From the NCBI GenBank assembly GCA_934691725.1, contig CAKUTF010000012.1, positions 5,452 through 69,451 of the forward strand: 64,000 nt of DNA, written 5' to 3'. The notes beneath the pieces were generated by a model. The model was not told the DNA's origin. It ran no database searches and saw only the letters and a list, made by a program, of their open reading frames with translations. Made by a program: the position numbers and the translations under genes. Positions 8,607 through 17,459 of the stretch are shown here, piece by piece (position 1 is the stretch's first letter; every line of letters begins with the position of its first letter). This DNA comes from an uncultured Fibrobacter sp. GTDB lineage: Bacteria; Fibrobacterota; Fibrobacteria; Fibrobacterales; Fibrobacteraceae.

Positions 8607-10058
8607 ATGAACGAACTCGACAACAAAGCTACGGAATTTTCCGAAAAGAAACACATCGTCGCCTGCGACAATTACAAGGCGAAGATAAAGATCGTCGGCG
8701 TTGGCGGCGCGGGCGGAAACGCGGTCAACCGCATGGTGAACATGAACATCAAGGATGTCGAATTTATCGCCATCAACACGGATGCGCTGGCACTCGACAA
8801 CAACTTGGCGGACGAGAAAATCGCTATCGGCCAGAAGACGACGAAAACGCTCGGTGCGGGCGCAAAGCCGGAAGTCGGTCGCCAGGCTCTGATGGAAGAC
8901 AAGGATACGGTCGAAAAGAAGCTCGAAGGCGCGGACATGGTGTTCATTTCGGCGGGAATGGGCGGAGGCACGGGAACCGGGGCTGCTCCTGTCGTTGCCG
9001 AAATCGCGCACCAGCTCGGCATTCTGACTGTCGCCGTGGTGACGATGCCGTTCCGCTGGGAAGGCCCCGTTCGCCGTCGCAACGCGGAAAAGGGACTTGC
9101 CGCGCTCCGCAAGTCGGTGGATTCTATTATCGTCATCAATAACCAGCGCATTATGGAAGTCATTGAGAAGAATACGCCGATGAAGGAGGCGTTCCTTAAA
9201 GTCGATGAAGTCCTCGGCAACGCGGTCCGCAGTATTTGCGATATCATGTTTATCCACGGGACTATCAACGTTGACTTTAACGATGCGCGTTCCATCATGT
9301 CGAATGGCGGCTCCGCTTTGATGGGGACGGGAATCGCTTCGGGAGAAGACCGCTCTGTCAAGGCGGCCCAGGCGGCGATTACGTGCCCGCTTCTCGACAA
9401 CATCAAGGTCAGCGGGGCTTCGGGCGCTCTGATCAACATCGCTCACGGTGAAAACTTTACCATGAGCGAATACGGCGAAGCGATGGATTTCCTCTATGGG
9501 CAGATCGGCGAGGAAAACGAACCGAACATTGTCGCAGGGGACGTGACGATTCCCGAACTCGGGGACAGGGTGTGCATCACCGTGATTGCGACAGGTTTTG
9601 ACAAATGTGCGGATGACGAACAGGAAAAGTTTGTTGCGCAGGCAAAAACCGCCGCTTCGAAATCCGAAAAGCGCATGGAACAGGCGATTCCTCGTGAAAC
9701 GGTCGATTTTGTCGCGCTTGCCCGGTCCGAGGAAACCGCTTCCAAGGCTTCTTCGACAAGGCGCAACCACATCATTGAACCTGTAGAAACGGAGGAAACC
9801 GCGCAGGAGGCAAAGGCTCCGTCTGCAGGAACGAACTCTTCGGCTTTTATGTCGTATCGCGACGAGAACTTCAACGCCCGGACAGAAGCCGTCCACGAAG
9901 AGGAAGTCCAGCTGAAAGAAGCGGAAACGCTGGTGATGGCGAAGACGGAACAGGCGAAACGTACCGAGGAATATGATAGCGACCTGCTCTCTGGAGAAGA
10001 CCGCTACGGGATTCCCTGCTTCCTCCGCAACAATCCGATTTCCGACAAGGACTTCTGA
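8607..10058 (+). CDS. ftsZ: Cell division protein FtsZ
   Basis: Tubulin-like GTPase that forms the Z ring. The 483-residue protein has the GVGGAGGNAVN loop at about 31-41, the tubulin signature GGGTGTG at 119-125, the NxDF-type T7 synergy segment (NVDFND), and the C-terminal interaction peptide around IPCFLR near residue 471, followed by about 12 extra residues. The linker from about 340 to 460 is acidic and low-complexity, as expected. A clear purine-rich ribosome site (CAGGGAGAAAACAG) precedes the ATG. The 47-bp spacer from ftsA is the largest in the cluster and could hold an ftsZ-specific promoter. Confidence 0.97.
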   Translation: MNELDNKATEFSEKKHIVACDNYKAKIKIVGVGGAGGNAVNRMVNMNIKDVEFIAINTDALALDNNLADEKIAIGQKTTKTLGAGAKPEVGRQALMEDKDTVEKKLEGADMVFISAGMGGGTGTGAAPVVAEIAHQLGILTVAVVTMPFRWEGPVRRRNAEKGLAALRKSVDSIIVINNQRIMEVIEKNTPMKEAFLKVDEVLGNAVRSICDIMFIHGTINVDFNDARSIMSNGGSALMGTGIASGEDRSVKAAQAAITCPLLDNIKVSGASGALINIAHGENFTMSEYGEAMDFLYGQIGEENEPNIVAGDVTIPELGDRVCITVIATGFDKCADDEQEKFVAQAKTAASKSEKRMEQAIPRETVDFVALARSEETASKASSTRRNHIIEPVETEETAQEAKAPSAGTNSSAFMSYRDENFNARTEAVHEEEVQLKEAETLVMAKTEQAKRTEEYDSDLLSGEDRYGIPCFLRNNPISDKDF

Positions 10059-10072
10059 TTTTCCACAACAAC

Positions 10073-10115
10073 AAAAAGGCTGGTACGGTATCCCTGCTGT
10101 GCCAGCCTTTTTTTT
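10073..10115 (+). terminator. Intrinsic terminator of the dcw operon
   Basis: A stem AAAGGCTGG...CCAGCCTTT with a loop of about 18 bases is followed by an uninterrupted run of T residues. It lies 15 bases after the ftsZ stop and marks the end of the division operon. Confidence 0.9.
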
Positions 10116-10443
10116 GATGTTTATCGGTGGGCAGTATGTTCAGGGATTAGTCCGCGGATGTCTAGGCTCGCGGAAAGCGTTTAGCGGGATACGGGGTTCA
10201 GAGCTTAGTTGAGAGAACTTAGAGCTTAGAATAGCGGATGTCTAGGCTTTTGGAAAACAGAAAGCGTGATGCGCTACGATGTCATTCCCGTGCACCGACA
10301 CGGGAATCTCCTTTCAGATAAGGGATTTGACAGGTTAGCGAGCTTGTCGAGATATTCAGAGCTTAGTTGAGAGAACTTAGAGCTTAGAAATTCAGACATC
10401 TAATTCAGTGAGCAGTGGTCAGAACCGCGGACATTTAAATTTA

Positions 10444-10467
10444 GGGACTAGGGACGAGGGATTAGGG
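10444..10467 (+). other. G-quadruplex-competent motif, four GGG tracts with 4-nt loops
   Basis: Four GGG runs are separated by ACTA, ACGA and ATTA, so each unit is a heptad of the form GGGANNA. It fits the standard G3N1-7 quadruplex pattern. Two closely related copies lie at 42114-42137 (+) and 52816-52839 (-). Whether it folds in the cell is unknown. Confidence 0.6.
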
Positions 10468-10660
10468 AATAGTCCGCGGACATTTAAATTTTTGGGAAGC
10501 GGTAAGCGGAACGTGGGACACGGGATTTCGAAACGAACCATTTCTGCGCACTGTCATTCCCAGGCTTGACCGGGGAATCTAGATTATCGGATCAAGTCCG
10601 ATAATGACAGTTAAAGCGAAATTGTCGGTGAATGACGTCGAAAGTAAAAGTTCGCTCAAA

Positions 10661-10779
10661 CGTCCCATATCCCTCTCACCGTGTCCCTTGTCCCATTCTA
10701 ACCACTGACTCCTGTCTCCTGATTCCTATCTCCTGATTCCTATCCACTATCCACTCAGCACTAAGTTCTAAGCTCTGAC
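10661..10779. repeat. In-phase degenerate heptanucleotide tract, 17 units
   Basis: The 119 bases divide exactly into 17 seven-base units, most with a CC or CT core at a fixed place in the unit (for example TCCTGAT, TCCTATC, CACTATC, TTCTAAG). Units vary but the spacing does not slip, so this is not an ordinary short microsatellite. Confidence 0.75.
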
Positions 10780-10850
10780 AACGGCTCGCTTAACAGTCAA
10801 TTCCTCATTCCTAATTCCTCACGAACTTCACCGCTTCCTGTTTTCCTTAA

Positions 10851-11729
10851 CTACTCGATATTCATCGTCTGTTCGCGGATCGTCTCGACGCTGTCTTTCA
10901 GCTGGATGGCGAGGGCTGCGATTTTTGCGCTTTGGCATTTTGTCGCGAGCGTATTCGCTTCGCGTCCCATTTCCTGCAGGATGAACGTGAGTTTCTTTCC
11001 TTGGTTTGTCCCCGTTTCGAGCGCAGAGAGGAACAGCTTGTTGTGACTCTTGAACCGCGTAATCTCTTCGTTGATGTCGAGCCGGTCCGCGATGACGCTC
11101 GCTTCCTGGGTGACGCGTACGGGGTCGAGGCCCGCTTCGCCGACGAGCTTCTTCAGCCGTTCTTCGAATTTCTTTTTCCATTCGACGATTCGCTCCGGAT
11201 CGAGCGTCTTTACCTGGTCGAGAATGCTGTCCATCTGGCGGACGCGCGCTTCGAGATCGCTTTTCAGGTTCAGCCCTTCCTTCTCGCGCATCTGCACCAG
11301 GGCCTTGAGAGCCCGGTCGAGCGAACCTTTCAAAAGCTCTTCCGTTTCCTTCTGGTCGGATTCGGAGCTGTATTGCAAAACGTTCGGGAGCGACAGCACC
11401 TGTTCGAGCGTCGGTTCGCCGGAAAGCCCGTATTCCTTTTGGATGTCTCTCGCGATTTTCAGGAACGCTTCGACGGCTTCCCGGGAGTATCCGCTGGGAA
11501 TTGCGCCTTCTTCGCCGTCTCCGAGCGTAACGGTCAGGTTCACGGATCCGCGCGAAAGAAACTTCTTGACTTCTTCCTTGAGCGAAAATTCAAGGTGGGA
11601 AAACGTCTTGGGAAGGTGGCAGGAAATTTCAAGGAAGCGGTTGTTCACCGAGCGCACTTCGACCGTGCACTGCATTCCCCGCAGCTTGAATTCATCCTTG
11701 CCGTAACCGGTCATCGATATAATTGCCAT
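10851..11729 (-). CDS. YicC/YloC family endoribonuclease
   Basis: Members of this family are RNA-degrading enzymes linked to small-RNA turnover and stationary-phase growth. The 292-residue product starts with the hallmark MTGYGK motif (SMTGYGKDEF) and EVRSVNNRFLEIS. It has a central coiled-coil-like region and ends with the conserved TFILQEMGREANTLATKC and a short tail containing VETIREQTMNIE. Length matches the family (about 290). The stop abuts repeat island 1; the start is 18 bases after the end of the metX-metW gene, so the two minus-strand genes are probably cotranscribed. Confidence 0.93.
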   Translation of the reverse strand: MAIISMTGYGKDEFKLRGMQCTVEVRSVNNRFLEISCHLPKTFSHLEFSLKEEVKKFLSRGSVNLTVTLGDGEEGAIPSGYSREAVEAFLKIARDIQKEYGLSGEPTLEQVLSLPNVLQYSSESDQKETEELLKGSLDRALKALVQMREKEGLNLKSDLEARVRQMDSILDQVKTLDPERIVEWKKKFEERLKKLVGEAGLDPVRVTQEASVIADRLDINEEITRFKSHNKLFLSALETGTNQGKKLTFILQEMGREANTLATKCQSAKIAALAIQLKDSVETIREQTMNIE

Positions 11730-11747
11730 ACGGCAAATATATCTTAA

Positions 11748-13523
11748 TCACGCCCGCTTGACCATAGCGACGACGCGTTCCGCGCCTAAGTTTACAAGTC
11801 CGAGCCTTGCGAGTATCTTGCTCAGGCGGTGTTCGTTTACGGTTACGATCTTTTCGATTGCCAGGTTTTCCGCTTCGGCGAGCCGCACGAAGTCCCGGTA
11901 GGTAAAGCAGTGGATGTTCGGCGTCTCGTACCATTCGTAGGGAAATTCCGGGGACTTGGGCATCCGACCGTGATAGCACAGGGCAAAGCGCATTTCCCAG
12001 GAGCCGAAGTTCGGGAACGTGATAATCGCGTGTTTCGCAATCCGCATGATTTCGCGGAGCATGAGCTTCTGGTTGCGCACCTCGGGTAGCGTCCGGTTGA
12101 AAACCGCATAGTCGAAACTGTTGTCTGCGAAGGATTCGAGCGCGTGCAGGTTCAGCTTCTTTTCGATGACGGGAACGTCCCGTTCGATGCACCCGAGAAT
12201 GTTCGTGAAATCCTTTTCGACGCCTACGCCCGTGACCTTCTTCTTTTGCCAGAGCGAATCGATGAGAAGCCCGTCGCCCGCGCCGAGATCGAGGATTTTC
12301 GCACCGGCGGGAATCAGCGAATCGATAATCGAAATGTCCTTTTCGCTGTGGAACGCCGGCGTCCCCGTTGTCGGAGCGTCCCCGATGCGTCCGCCTAGAA
12401 AGCGCGAAACCGCCATGCCGAGAGACCCGCATTCAACGAGAAATCCGTCGTGCCCGAAGTTCGTATCGAGTTCGAGGCTTGTCACGACCTTTCCCGTGTT
12501 CAGGAGCGCTTCCGTAATCCTCCGCGATTCGTTTGGCGGGAACAGCCAGTCTGTCGAAAGGTTCACGTTCAGGAACTGCGCCTTGACGTTCTGGAACGCC
12601 TTTTCGAGCGAGCCGTATTCCGAGGCGAGGTCGAACGTGTCCGTCGCATGGGCGATATGCAGGTAGCTGTTCGCGTCGAAGCGTTCCACGAACTTTTTCC
12701 CCTGGTGGTCGAGGTAGGTTTCGAGCGACGAACCCGAATAGAACTTGGCGGGATTTTCGATGCGAATGTCGGCGCGCGTGAAGCGTTTTTCCATCCCTTT
12801 TGCGGAAAGGTAGGTGATGTGGGCGAGCTTTCTTGCGTTGGAAAGCCCCGTCGCGGGAATTTCCTTTCCGTAGTAATCGCCGTTGTTGTAGTTCGGGTCC
12901 TGGGTGATGACGTCGCGCCCGACGATTTCAAATCCAAGCGCCTGGGCGGAGAATCCGGGAGAGGTGGCAATCAGGATGACGCGTTCGATGATTTCGGGAT
13001 AGTAGATGGCCCATTTCATCGCCTGGAAGCCGCCCATCGAGCCTCCGATGACGCAATAGAAACTTTTGATCCCCAGGGAATCGGCGAGCATCTTTTGGGC
13101 GCGGACCATGTCCCCGATCGTAATCGTGGGAAACGCCGAACCGTAAGGCTTTCCCGTTCGCGGATCGGTGCTTGCCGGACCCGTCGAGCCTTTGCAACCG
13201 CCGAGCACGTTGGAACAGACGACGAAGAACCTGTCCGTATCGACCGCCTTGCCCTTGCCTATCAGGGCGTCCCACCAGCCGACATGCTTGTCCTCCTTGC
13301 TGTAAAAGCCCGCGACATGGGCGTCCGCGGTAAGCGGCGAGCAGATCCAGACCGCATTCGATTTTTCCGCGTTGAGCGTGCCGTAGGTTTCATACCGGAG
13401 GGAAACCTCGGGCAGGGAATTTCCGCTTTCGAGGATAAAGCCTTCCGCTCCGAGGTCGAGCTTCCTGTCATGGAATTCGACGGGACCGAGACTGTCTTTA
13501 TGCAAATATTCGCTCATATGCAT
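11748..13523 (-). CDS. metX: MetX-MetW fusion: homoserine O-acetyltransferase with C-terminal MetW
   Basis: A 591-residue fusion. Residues 1 to about 385 are an alpha/beta-hydrolase homoserine O-acetyltransferase, the activating step of methionine synthesis: nucleophile elbow GGSMGG with Ser162, catalytic-Asp segment LSTDWLFPP and His segment NFGHDGFLVE. Residues from about 400 to 591 are a MetW-type SAM-methyltransferase fold: ILDLGAGDGLLIDSL, FDYAVFNRTLPEV, and the PNFGSW and HGRMPKSPEFPYEWYETPNIH stretches typical of MetW. metX and metW are often neighbours; here they are one reading frame with no stop between them. The first ATG is at 13523, with a second two codons later. A divergent pectate lyase gene shares the upstream region. 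Confidence 0.93.
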   Translation of the reverse strand: MHMSEYLHKDSLGPVEFHDRKLDLGAEGFILESGNSLPEVSLRYETYGTLNAEKSNAVWICSPLTADAHVAGFYSKEDKHVGWWDALIGKGKAVDTDRFFVVCSNVLGGCKGSTGPASTDPRTGKPYGSAFPTITIGDMVRAQKMLADSLGIKSFYCVIGGSMGGFQAMKWAIYYPEIIERVILIATSPGFSAQALGFEIVGRDVITQDPNYNNGDYYGKEIPATGLSNARKLAHITYLSAKGMEKRFTRADIRIENPAKFYSGSSLETYLDHQGKKFVERFDANSYLHIAHATDTFDLASEYGSLEKAFQNVKAQFLNVNLSTDWLFPPNESRRITEALLNTGKVVTSLELDTNFGHDGFLVECGSLGMAVSRFLGGRIGDAPTTGTPAFHSEKDISIIDSLIPAGAKILDLGAGDGLLIDSLWQKKKVTGVGVEKDFTNILGCIERDVPVIEKKLNLHALESFADNSFDYAVFNRTLPEVRNQKLMLREIMRIAKHAIITFPNFGSWEMRFALCYHGRMPKSPEFPYEWYETPNIHCFTYRDFVRLAEAENLAIEKIVTVNEHRLSKILARLGLVNLGAERVVAMVKRA

Positions 13524-13670
13524 TTAATATAGGAAAAAAAGGCCTTCTTGGCGATTGCCGGCGGGGACGTTCGGGAAGTTGTCCGGGGACAACCGTTTTT
13601 TCCTTTTTAGGGTTAGACCTTTTCTTCGCCTTATAGATTTGCCATAAACAATTCTCAGAGGTTTATAGGC

Positions 13671-16421
13671 ATGAAAACATTCTTGATGGCCATCCTTGCT
13701 TTTTCCGCTTTGTGCGCTGCGGAAGTCCGTTACCCTGTCCAGGAATTTCGTCTGGGAATCGGCAATACGGATAGAAACTTGTCGGTCGTTTCGAAAAGCA
13801 TCCATGTAGCTTCGGAAACTTTCCTTGGCGAAAAATCCCAGAAGTGGTCTTTGGACTATGTCCGGGCCGGTGCCTATAAGATTGTCAATTCCGAGACGGG
13901 GAAAGTCTTGGCAAACCGGAACGGCCTTGCGATAATGGCGGATGACGGTGAAGAAACGGACCAATGTTGGCGGATTGTAGCGGTCGAAAAAGACTTTGAA
14001 GGCTACGATCTTTACTATAAAATAGTAACCGACGCGAATCCGGATGAAGGTCTATCGCTAGATTCCGCCGGGAATTTTTTCCGGGTCGAAAAATATACCG
14101 GAAAGACTTTCCAAAAGTTTAAAATCAATCTGGACGGCCTTGAAGGCTATGCCGCGAATGCGCAGGTTTCCGGCAAGGAGAAGGCGGGAACCATCGGAGG
14201 CTTGCTTGGAAAGACGGTGATCGTTTCTACGGTATCCGATCTGGTTTCCGCCCTGGATTCAAAGGAACCGCTAACGGTCGTGCTCGATGGCGATATCGAC
14301 ATGGTGAACCAGAACAAGGTAAATCAGCGGATTCGGGACAACAAGACGCTTGTAGGCGCGTTCGGGAACAATACCATCTACGATAGCCAATTTAGAAATG
14401 ACGACTTTTATGGAAAGGATGCCGCGCCTAGCAACAACATCGTCATCCGCAACATAAACTTTGTCGCCCGGCAGCTAAATTCCAGCGGTTCCGGGGTGAT
14501 TTTGCTGTCTATCTATGGGGGAAGGAATATCTGGATAGATCACAACAGTTTCAGCGCGACTTTTGCGCAAGACAAGGACAGGGAAGTGGGAAAGTTTATC
14601 TGGATAAATACCCCGGCAGCGAACTGGAGCGATTCGAAATACAACGGCGTCAATCCCGACTATATCACGATTTCGTACAATTATTTCAAGAACCGGTTTT
14701 GGACGGTCGCGTTCGGTTCGCAAAACAAGGACACAAGCCGGCTCCGTACGACGCTGATGTTCAACAAGTGGGAACAGTGTTCTCGGCGAACTCCGCAATA
14801 CAGCAACGGATTTCACCATAACTACAGCGAATACCATACGGTTACGGGATCGGAAAATCCAAACGCTTCGAGCCAGGTTATCGGTGGGGAGGGCAGTCGC
14901 CTTCTCAACGAGAATTGCCGTTTTGAAGCTTATCCGGGAAAGGAACTCGATATCGACCGGAAAAGTGCGATTTCCGCCCACGACAATAATTCCTACGCGT
15001 CAAGCCGTGTCGGGGAAACGCCCGCTAAATTGAAGTTTACGCCGCTTGGAAATCCCTGGAAAGCGTCGGATAGCTACGGTTATCACCTCGTCCGCGGATT
15101 TGACGCCGCCGGAAACGATGCGAAGACCTTTACGAATAAATATTCCGGCTGTTTCAAAAAGCTTGGAGAAATTCGGTATGTTACGGATGCCGGGATGGAA
15201 AAGTTTATCGACAAATCTTACGGGACGCCGTTTCTTCGAAGCGTTGAAGTCGGCGACAGCCCTTTAGGCGAATCGAAAAAACCGACCCGGATGGACACTC
15301 TCCATGGAATCTCTTTCCGGAATGCAAATAGCGGGCTGTATCTGTCCTTGTCGTCTGGCGCAAACAGTGCTCCGGATTATCTGGCCCAGACACGGGACGA
15401 AACGCTTTGGAATTTGATCCCTGATTCTTCCGGGTTTTATTTCATCGGGACCGGTTTCGAAAACCGCTATCTTCATGTGGAAAATTCAAAGACAGGTAAC
15501 GGCTCGGGCATCGTCCCGGAAAAGGAAAGGTCGGGCGAAAGCGGTCTGTTCAAATTTGTGAAAAATGAGGATGGAACATTCAACATCACGACAAAGATCA
15601 CGTCGGACCAAAGCTGTCTCGGGGTCGCCGCCGCTTCGCTTGAAGAAGGCGCAAAAATTGTCGAATGGGAATGCAACGCTTCTAGCGACCAGAAGTGGGT
15701 CGTGAAAATCCACCCGAATGCAAAAAGCGGAAATCTGATAACGGATTTAAAAGTGTATGACTTGGCAAACGATACGGCTTGGAAAATCCGGCCCCGTCTT
15801 GCCTTGGATTCGCTTGTCTTTGGGGATAGAAGTGTCGTGATACAGGATGTTTCCGAAGAACTCGTCGGTGCGGAATTCATCCAGACGGCCTGCGATTCCA
15901 AGTCTAGCCCGCTAGATACGGTCGCTCTTTTTACTGCCGCAAAAGATTTGGAACTCTATGTCGCGCTAGACAGCCGAGTCGCGGTAGTTCCGGAATGGCT
16001 CTCCGGTTTTCAAAAAACAGGTCTGTCCATAAAGAACAGTTCTTCCGTAAATTTTGACATTTACCGGCGCCCGGTCCAAAAGGGAGAAGTCGTTGTGCTC
16101 GGGGCAAACGGACAAAGCAGTGGCGCGGTCAATTACTTTGTCTTGGCAAAAGAAAGCCGTACGGAAAGAATCCGGTCGCCTGGATTGGAATTTGCCGTTC
16201 AGGCAGCCCTTGTCGGGAAAAACCTCTATCTGGAAAATCCGACGGAAAATACGATTTCGGTTTCGCTTTATTCCGCTTCGGGAAAGGTCTTTTTTAGAGA
16301 GACGCTTTCACCTCGCAGTAGCCGTTCTTTTTCACTCGGAAAAAATATCGTTCGGGGCTTTTACATCCTTCGCGTCCAGTACGGTTCGCGGATAATTTGC
16401 AAAAAAATGCCGGTTTATTAG
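13671..16421 (+). CDS. Secreted PL1-type pectate lyase with ricin-like domains and type-IX-like tail
   Basis: Predicted to cleave polygalacturonan outside the cell by beta-elimination. The 916 residues include a signal peptide (1 to about 18, ending LCAA), a ricin-like beta-trefoil region (about 25-165) with repeated W/K-rich strands, and a PL1 beta-helix (about 170-510). The beta-helix has NIVIRNINF, WIDH at 288-291, the VNPDYITISYNYF strand and the CSRRTPQ segment that should supply catalytic Arg. A second ricin-like region (about 545-690, ending QKWVV) and an Ig-like segment follow. The last 55 residues (SLYSASGKVFF...GFYILRVQ) resemble sorting tails also found on the proteins at 47485 and 51024. 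RBS AGAGG precedes the ATG. Confidence 0.88.
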   Translation: MKTFLMAILAFSALCAAEVRYPVQEFRLGIGNTDRNLSVVSKSIHVASETFLGEKSQKWSLDYVRAGAYKIVNSETGKVLANRNGLAIMADDGEETDQCWRIVAVEKDFEGYDLYYKIVTDANPDEGLSLDSAGNFFRVEKYTGKTFQKFKINLDGLEGYAANAQVSGKEKAGTIGGLLGKTVIVSTVSDLVSALDSKEPLTVVLDGDIDMVNQNKVNQRIRDNKTLVGAFGNNTIYDSQFRNDDFYGKDAAPSNNIVIRNINFVARQLNSSGSGVILLSIYGGRNIWIDHNSFSATFAQDKDREVGKFIWINTPAANWSDSKYNGVNPDYITISYNYFKNRFWTVAFGSQNKDTSRLRTTLMFNKWEQCSRRTPQYSNGFHHNYSEYHTVTGSENPNASSQVIGGEGSRLLNENCRFEAYPGKELDIDRKSAISAHDNNSYASSRVGETPAKLKFTPLGNPWKASDSYGYHLVRGFDAAGNDAKTFTNKYSGCFKKLGEIRYVTDAGMEKFIDKSYGTPFLRSVEVGDSPLGESKKPTRMDTLHGISFRNANSGLYLSLSSGANSAPDYLAQTRDETLWNLIPDSSGFYFIGTGFENRYLHVENSKTGNGSGIVPEKERSGESGLFKFVKNEDGTFNITTKITSDQSCLGVAAASLEEGAKIVEWECNASSDQKWVVKIHPNAKSGNLITDLKVYDLANDTAWKIRPRLALDSLVFGDRSVVIQDVSEELVGAEFIQTACDSKSSPLDTVALFTAAKDLELYVALDSRVAVVPEWLSGFQKTGLSIKNSSSVNFDIYRRPVQKGEVVVLGANGQSSGAVNYFVLAKESRTERIRSPGLEFAVQAALVGKNLYLENPTENTISVSLYSASGKVFFRETLSPRSSRSFSLGKNIVRGFYILRVQYGSRIICKKMPVY

Positions 16422-16484
16422 GAAGCGAAAATAAAGGTCCTTGGACTTGAATGCCCGAGGACCGCAAAAGTTTGAGCGAAATCG

Positions 16485-17453
16485 CTACCGGACGACAAGT
16501 GCCGCCAGGGAAAGTTCTAGTCCCATCCGGCTGTCGCAAATTCCGTTCTTGATGTCGCTATCGAGTTCGCCGAGCCGCTTGATGACACGGCAAAGCAGTT
16601 CGGGCGGCCAGTTCATCGCCTTGCGCGGTTCGTTCAGCTTCTTTTCGAAGAGCCATGGATTCGCTCCGAGCTTCGATGCGATTTCGTTTACGGGAATCTT
16701 CCGACCGAGCATCGTCCGGATGTGGAGAAGGCGTACCGCGTAAGCTTCGAGAGCCGCGATTATCTGGATCCCTTCCACGCCGGAGTCGAGAAGTTCGCGG
16801 AGCTTTTTCGTGTAGGCCAGCGGATTCCTGTCGCCAAAAGGTTCGCGGATTTCGAACGCAGCGATTTCTCGCTGCGGGGCAATCATCAGTTTCGCCTGTT
16901 CGAGCGAAATGACTTTTCCCTGCGGATCGAGCAGAAGGATTTTCTGGAGTTCCGCGTCGATTCTCGCCTGGTCCGTTCCGAGCGCATCGGCGACATATTC
17001 GGCGGCGAGCGGTTCGATTCTCCGCCCGAGGTCCGTTTCCGTGTGCGAGGTTATCCACTTCGCCATTTCGTAATCGCGCGGAGACTTGCATTCCTTGAAT
17101 GTCGCGATTCCCTGGAGCGACTTGTAGAGCTTGCTTGTCTTGAGCAGCTTTTCGAAGTCGAGCAAAAGGTTCGCGCTCGGCGAAGTCTTGAACCAGGATT
17201 CGAGCGCGGCGGTGTCGTCCGCCTTGAGGGACTCCGCCTTGCGCAGAACGACAGTCTGTTCGCTTGCAAACAGCGAGCAGGAGTCGCACGCTTCGATGAC
17301 CGCGTCGGCGATGGATGGGATGTTCGTGTCGTTTCCGAAAAGAATCTTCCGTGCCAGCGGATCGTCCTTGCGGTCGGCAAGCGTCTTTTCGAGAAACTGG
17401 CTTATCAGCCGGTCCTTTTCAAATTCGCTGTCTCCGATGAGAACGACAATCAT
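16485..17453 (-). CDS. holA: DNA polymerase III delta subunit HolA
   Basis: Clamp-loader subunit that opens the beta clamp. The 322-residue protein starts with the delta-type IVVLIGDSEFEKDRLIS and has the ALESWFKTSPSANLLLDFEK strand-helix unit. A middle AAEYVADALGTDQARIDAELQKILLL segment is diagnostic of HolA, and the C-terminal collar domain is alpha-helical (LLHIRTMLGRK...NPWLFEKKLNE). Sequence conservation is modest, as is normal for delta. It lies six bases downstream of greA on the same strand, so it is probably read through from the greA promoter. Confidence 0.88.
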   Translation of the reverse strand: MIVVLIGDSEFEKDRLISQFLEKTLADRKDDPLARKILFGNDTNIPSIADAVIEACDSCSLFASEQTVVLRKAESLKADDTAALESWFKTSPSANLLLDFEKLLKTSKLYKSLQGIATFKECKSPRDYEMAKWITSHTETDLGRRIEPLAAEYVADALGTDQARIDAELQKILLLDPQGKVISLEQAKLMIAPQREIAAFEIREPFGDRNPLAYTKKLRELLDSGVEGIQIIAALEAYAVRLLHIRTMLGRKIPVNEIASKLGANPWLFEKKLNEPRKAMNWPPELLCRVIKRLGELDSDIKNGICDSRMGLELSLAALVVR

Positions 17454-17459
17454 CTGCAG

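Larger units (their letters stand above)
10116..10850. repeat. Non-coding modular repeat island 1 (heptad repeats plus palindromic blocks)
   Basis: No convincing gene is present. The left half is purine-rich, with phrases such as GAGCTTAGTTGAGAGAACTT (at about 10201 and 10352). The right half is pyrimidine-rich and carries the complementary phrases (TCCTGATTCCTATC, CACTAAGTTCTAAGC). Between them are short perfect or near-perfect palindromes: ATTCCCGTG/CACGGGAAT (10284-10307), the ATTCCC...GGGGAAT block (10555-10579) and ATTATCGGA/TCCGATAAT (10583-10605). Related modules recur in three other islands in this window. Function unknown. Confidence 0.8.

Noticed and set aside
8556..9896. Long minus-strand frame opposite ftsZ
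   Set aside because: FtsZ on the plus strand has all family motifs; the opposite frame is a compositional shadow.
10661..10779. Possible CRISPR-like array in the repeat islands
   Set aside because: The units are 7 bases long and run head to tail with no spacers, and no cas genes are present.
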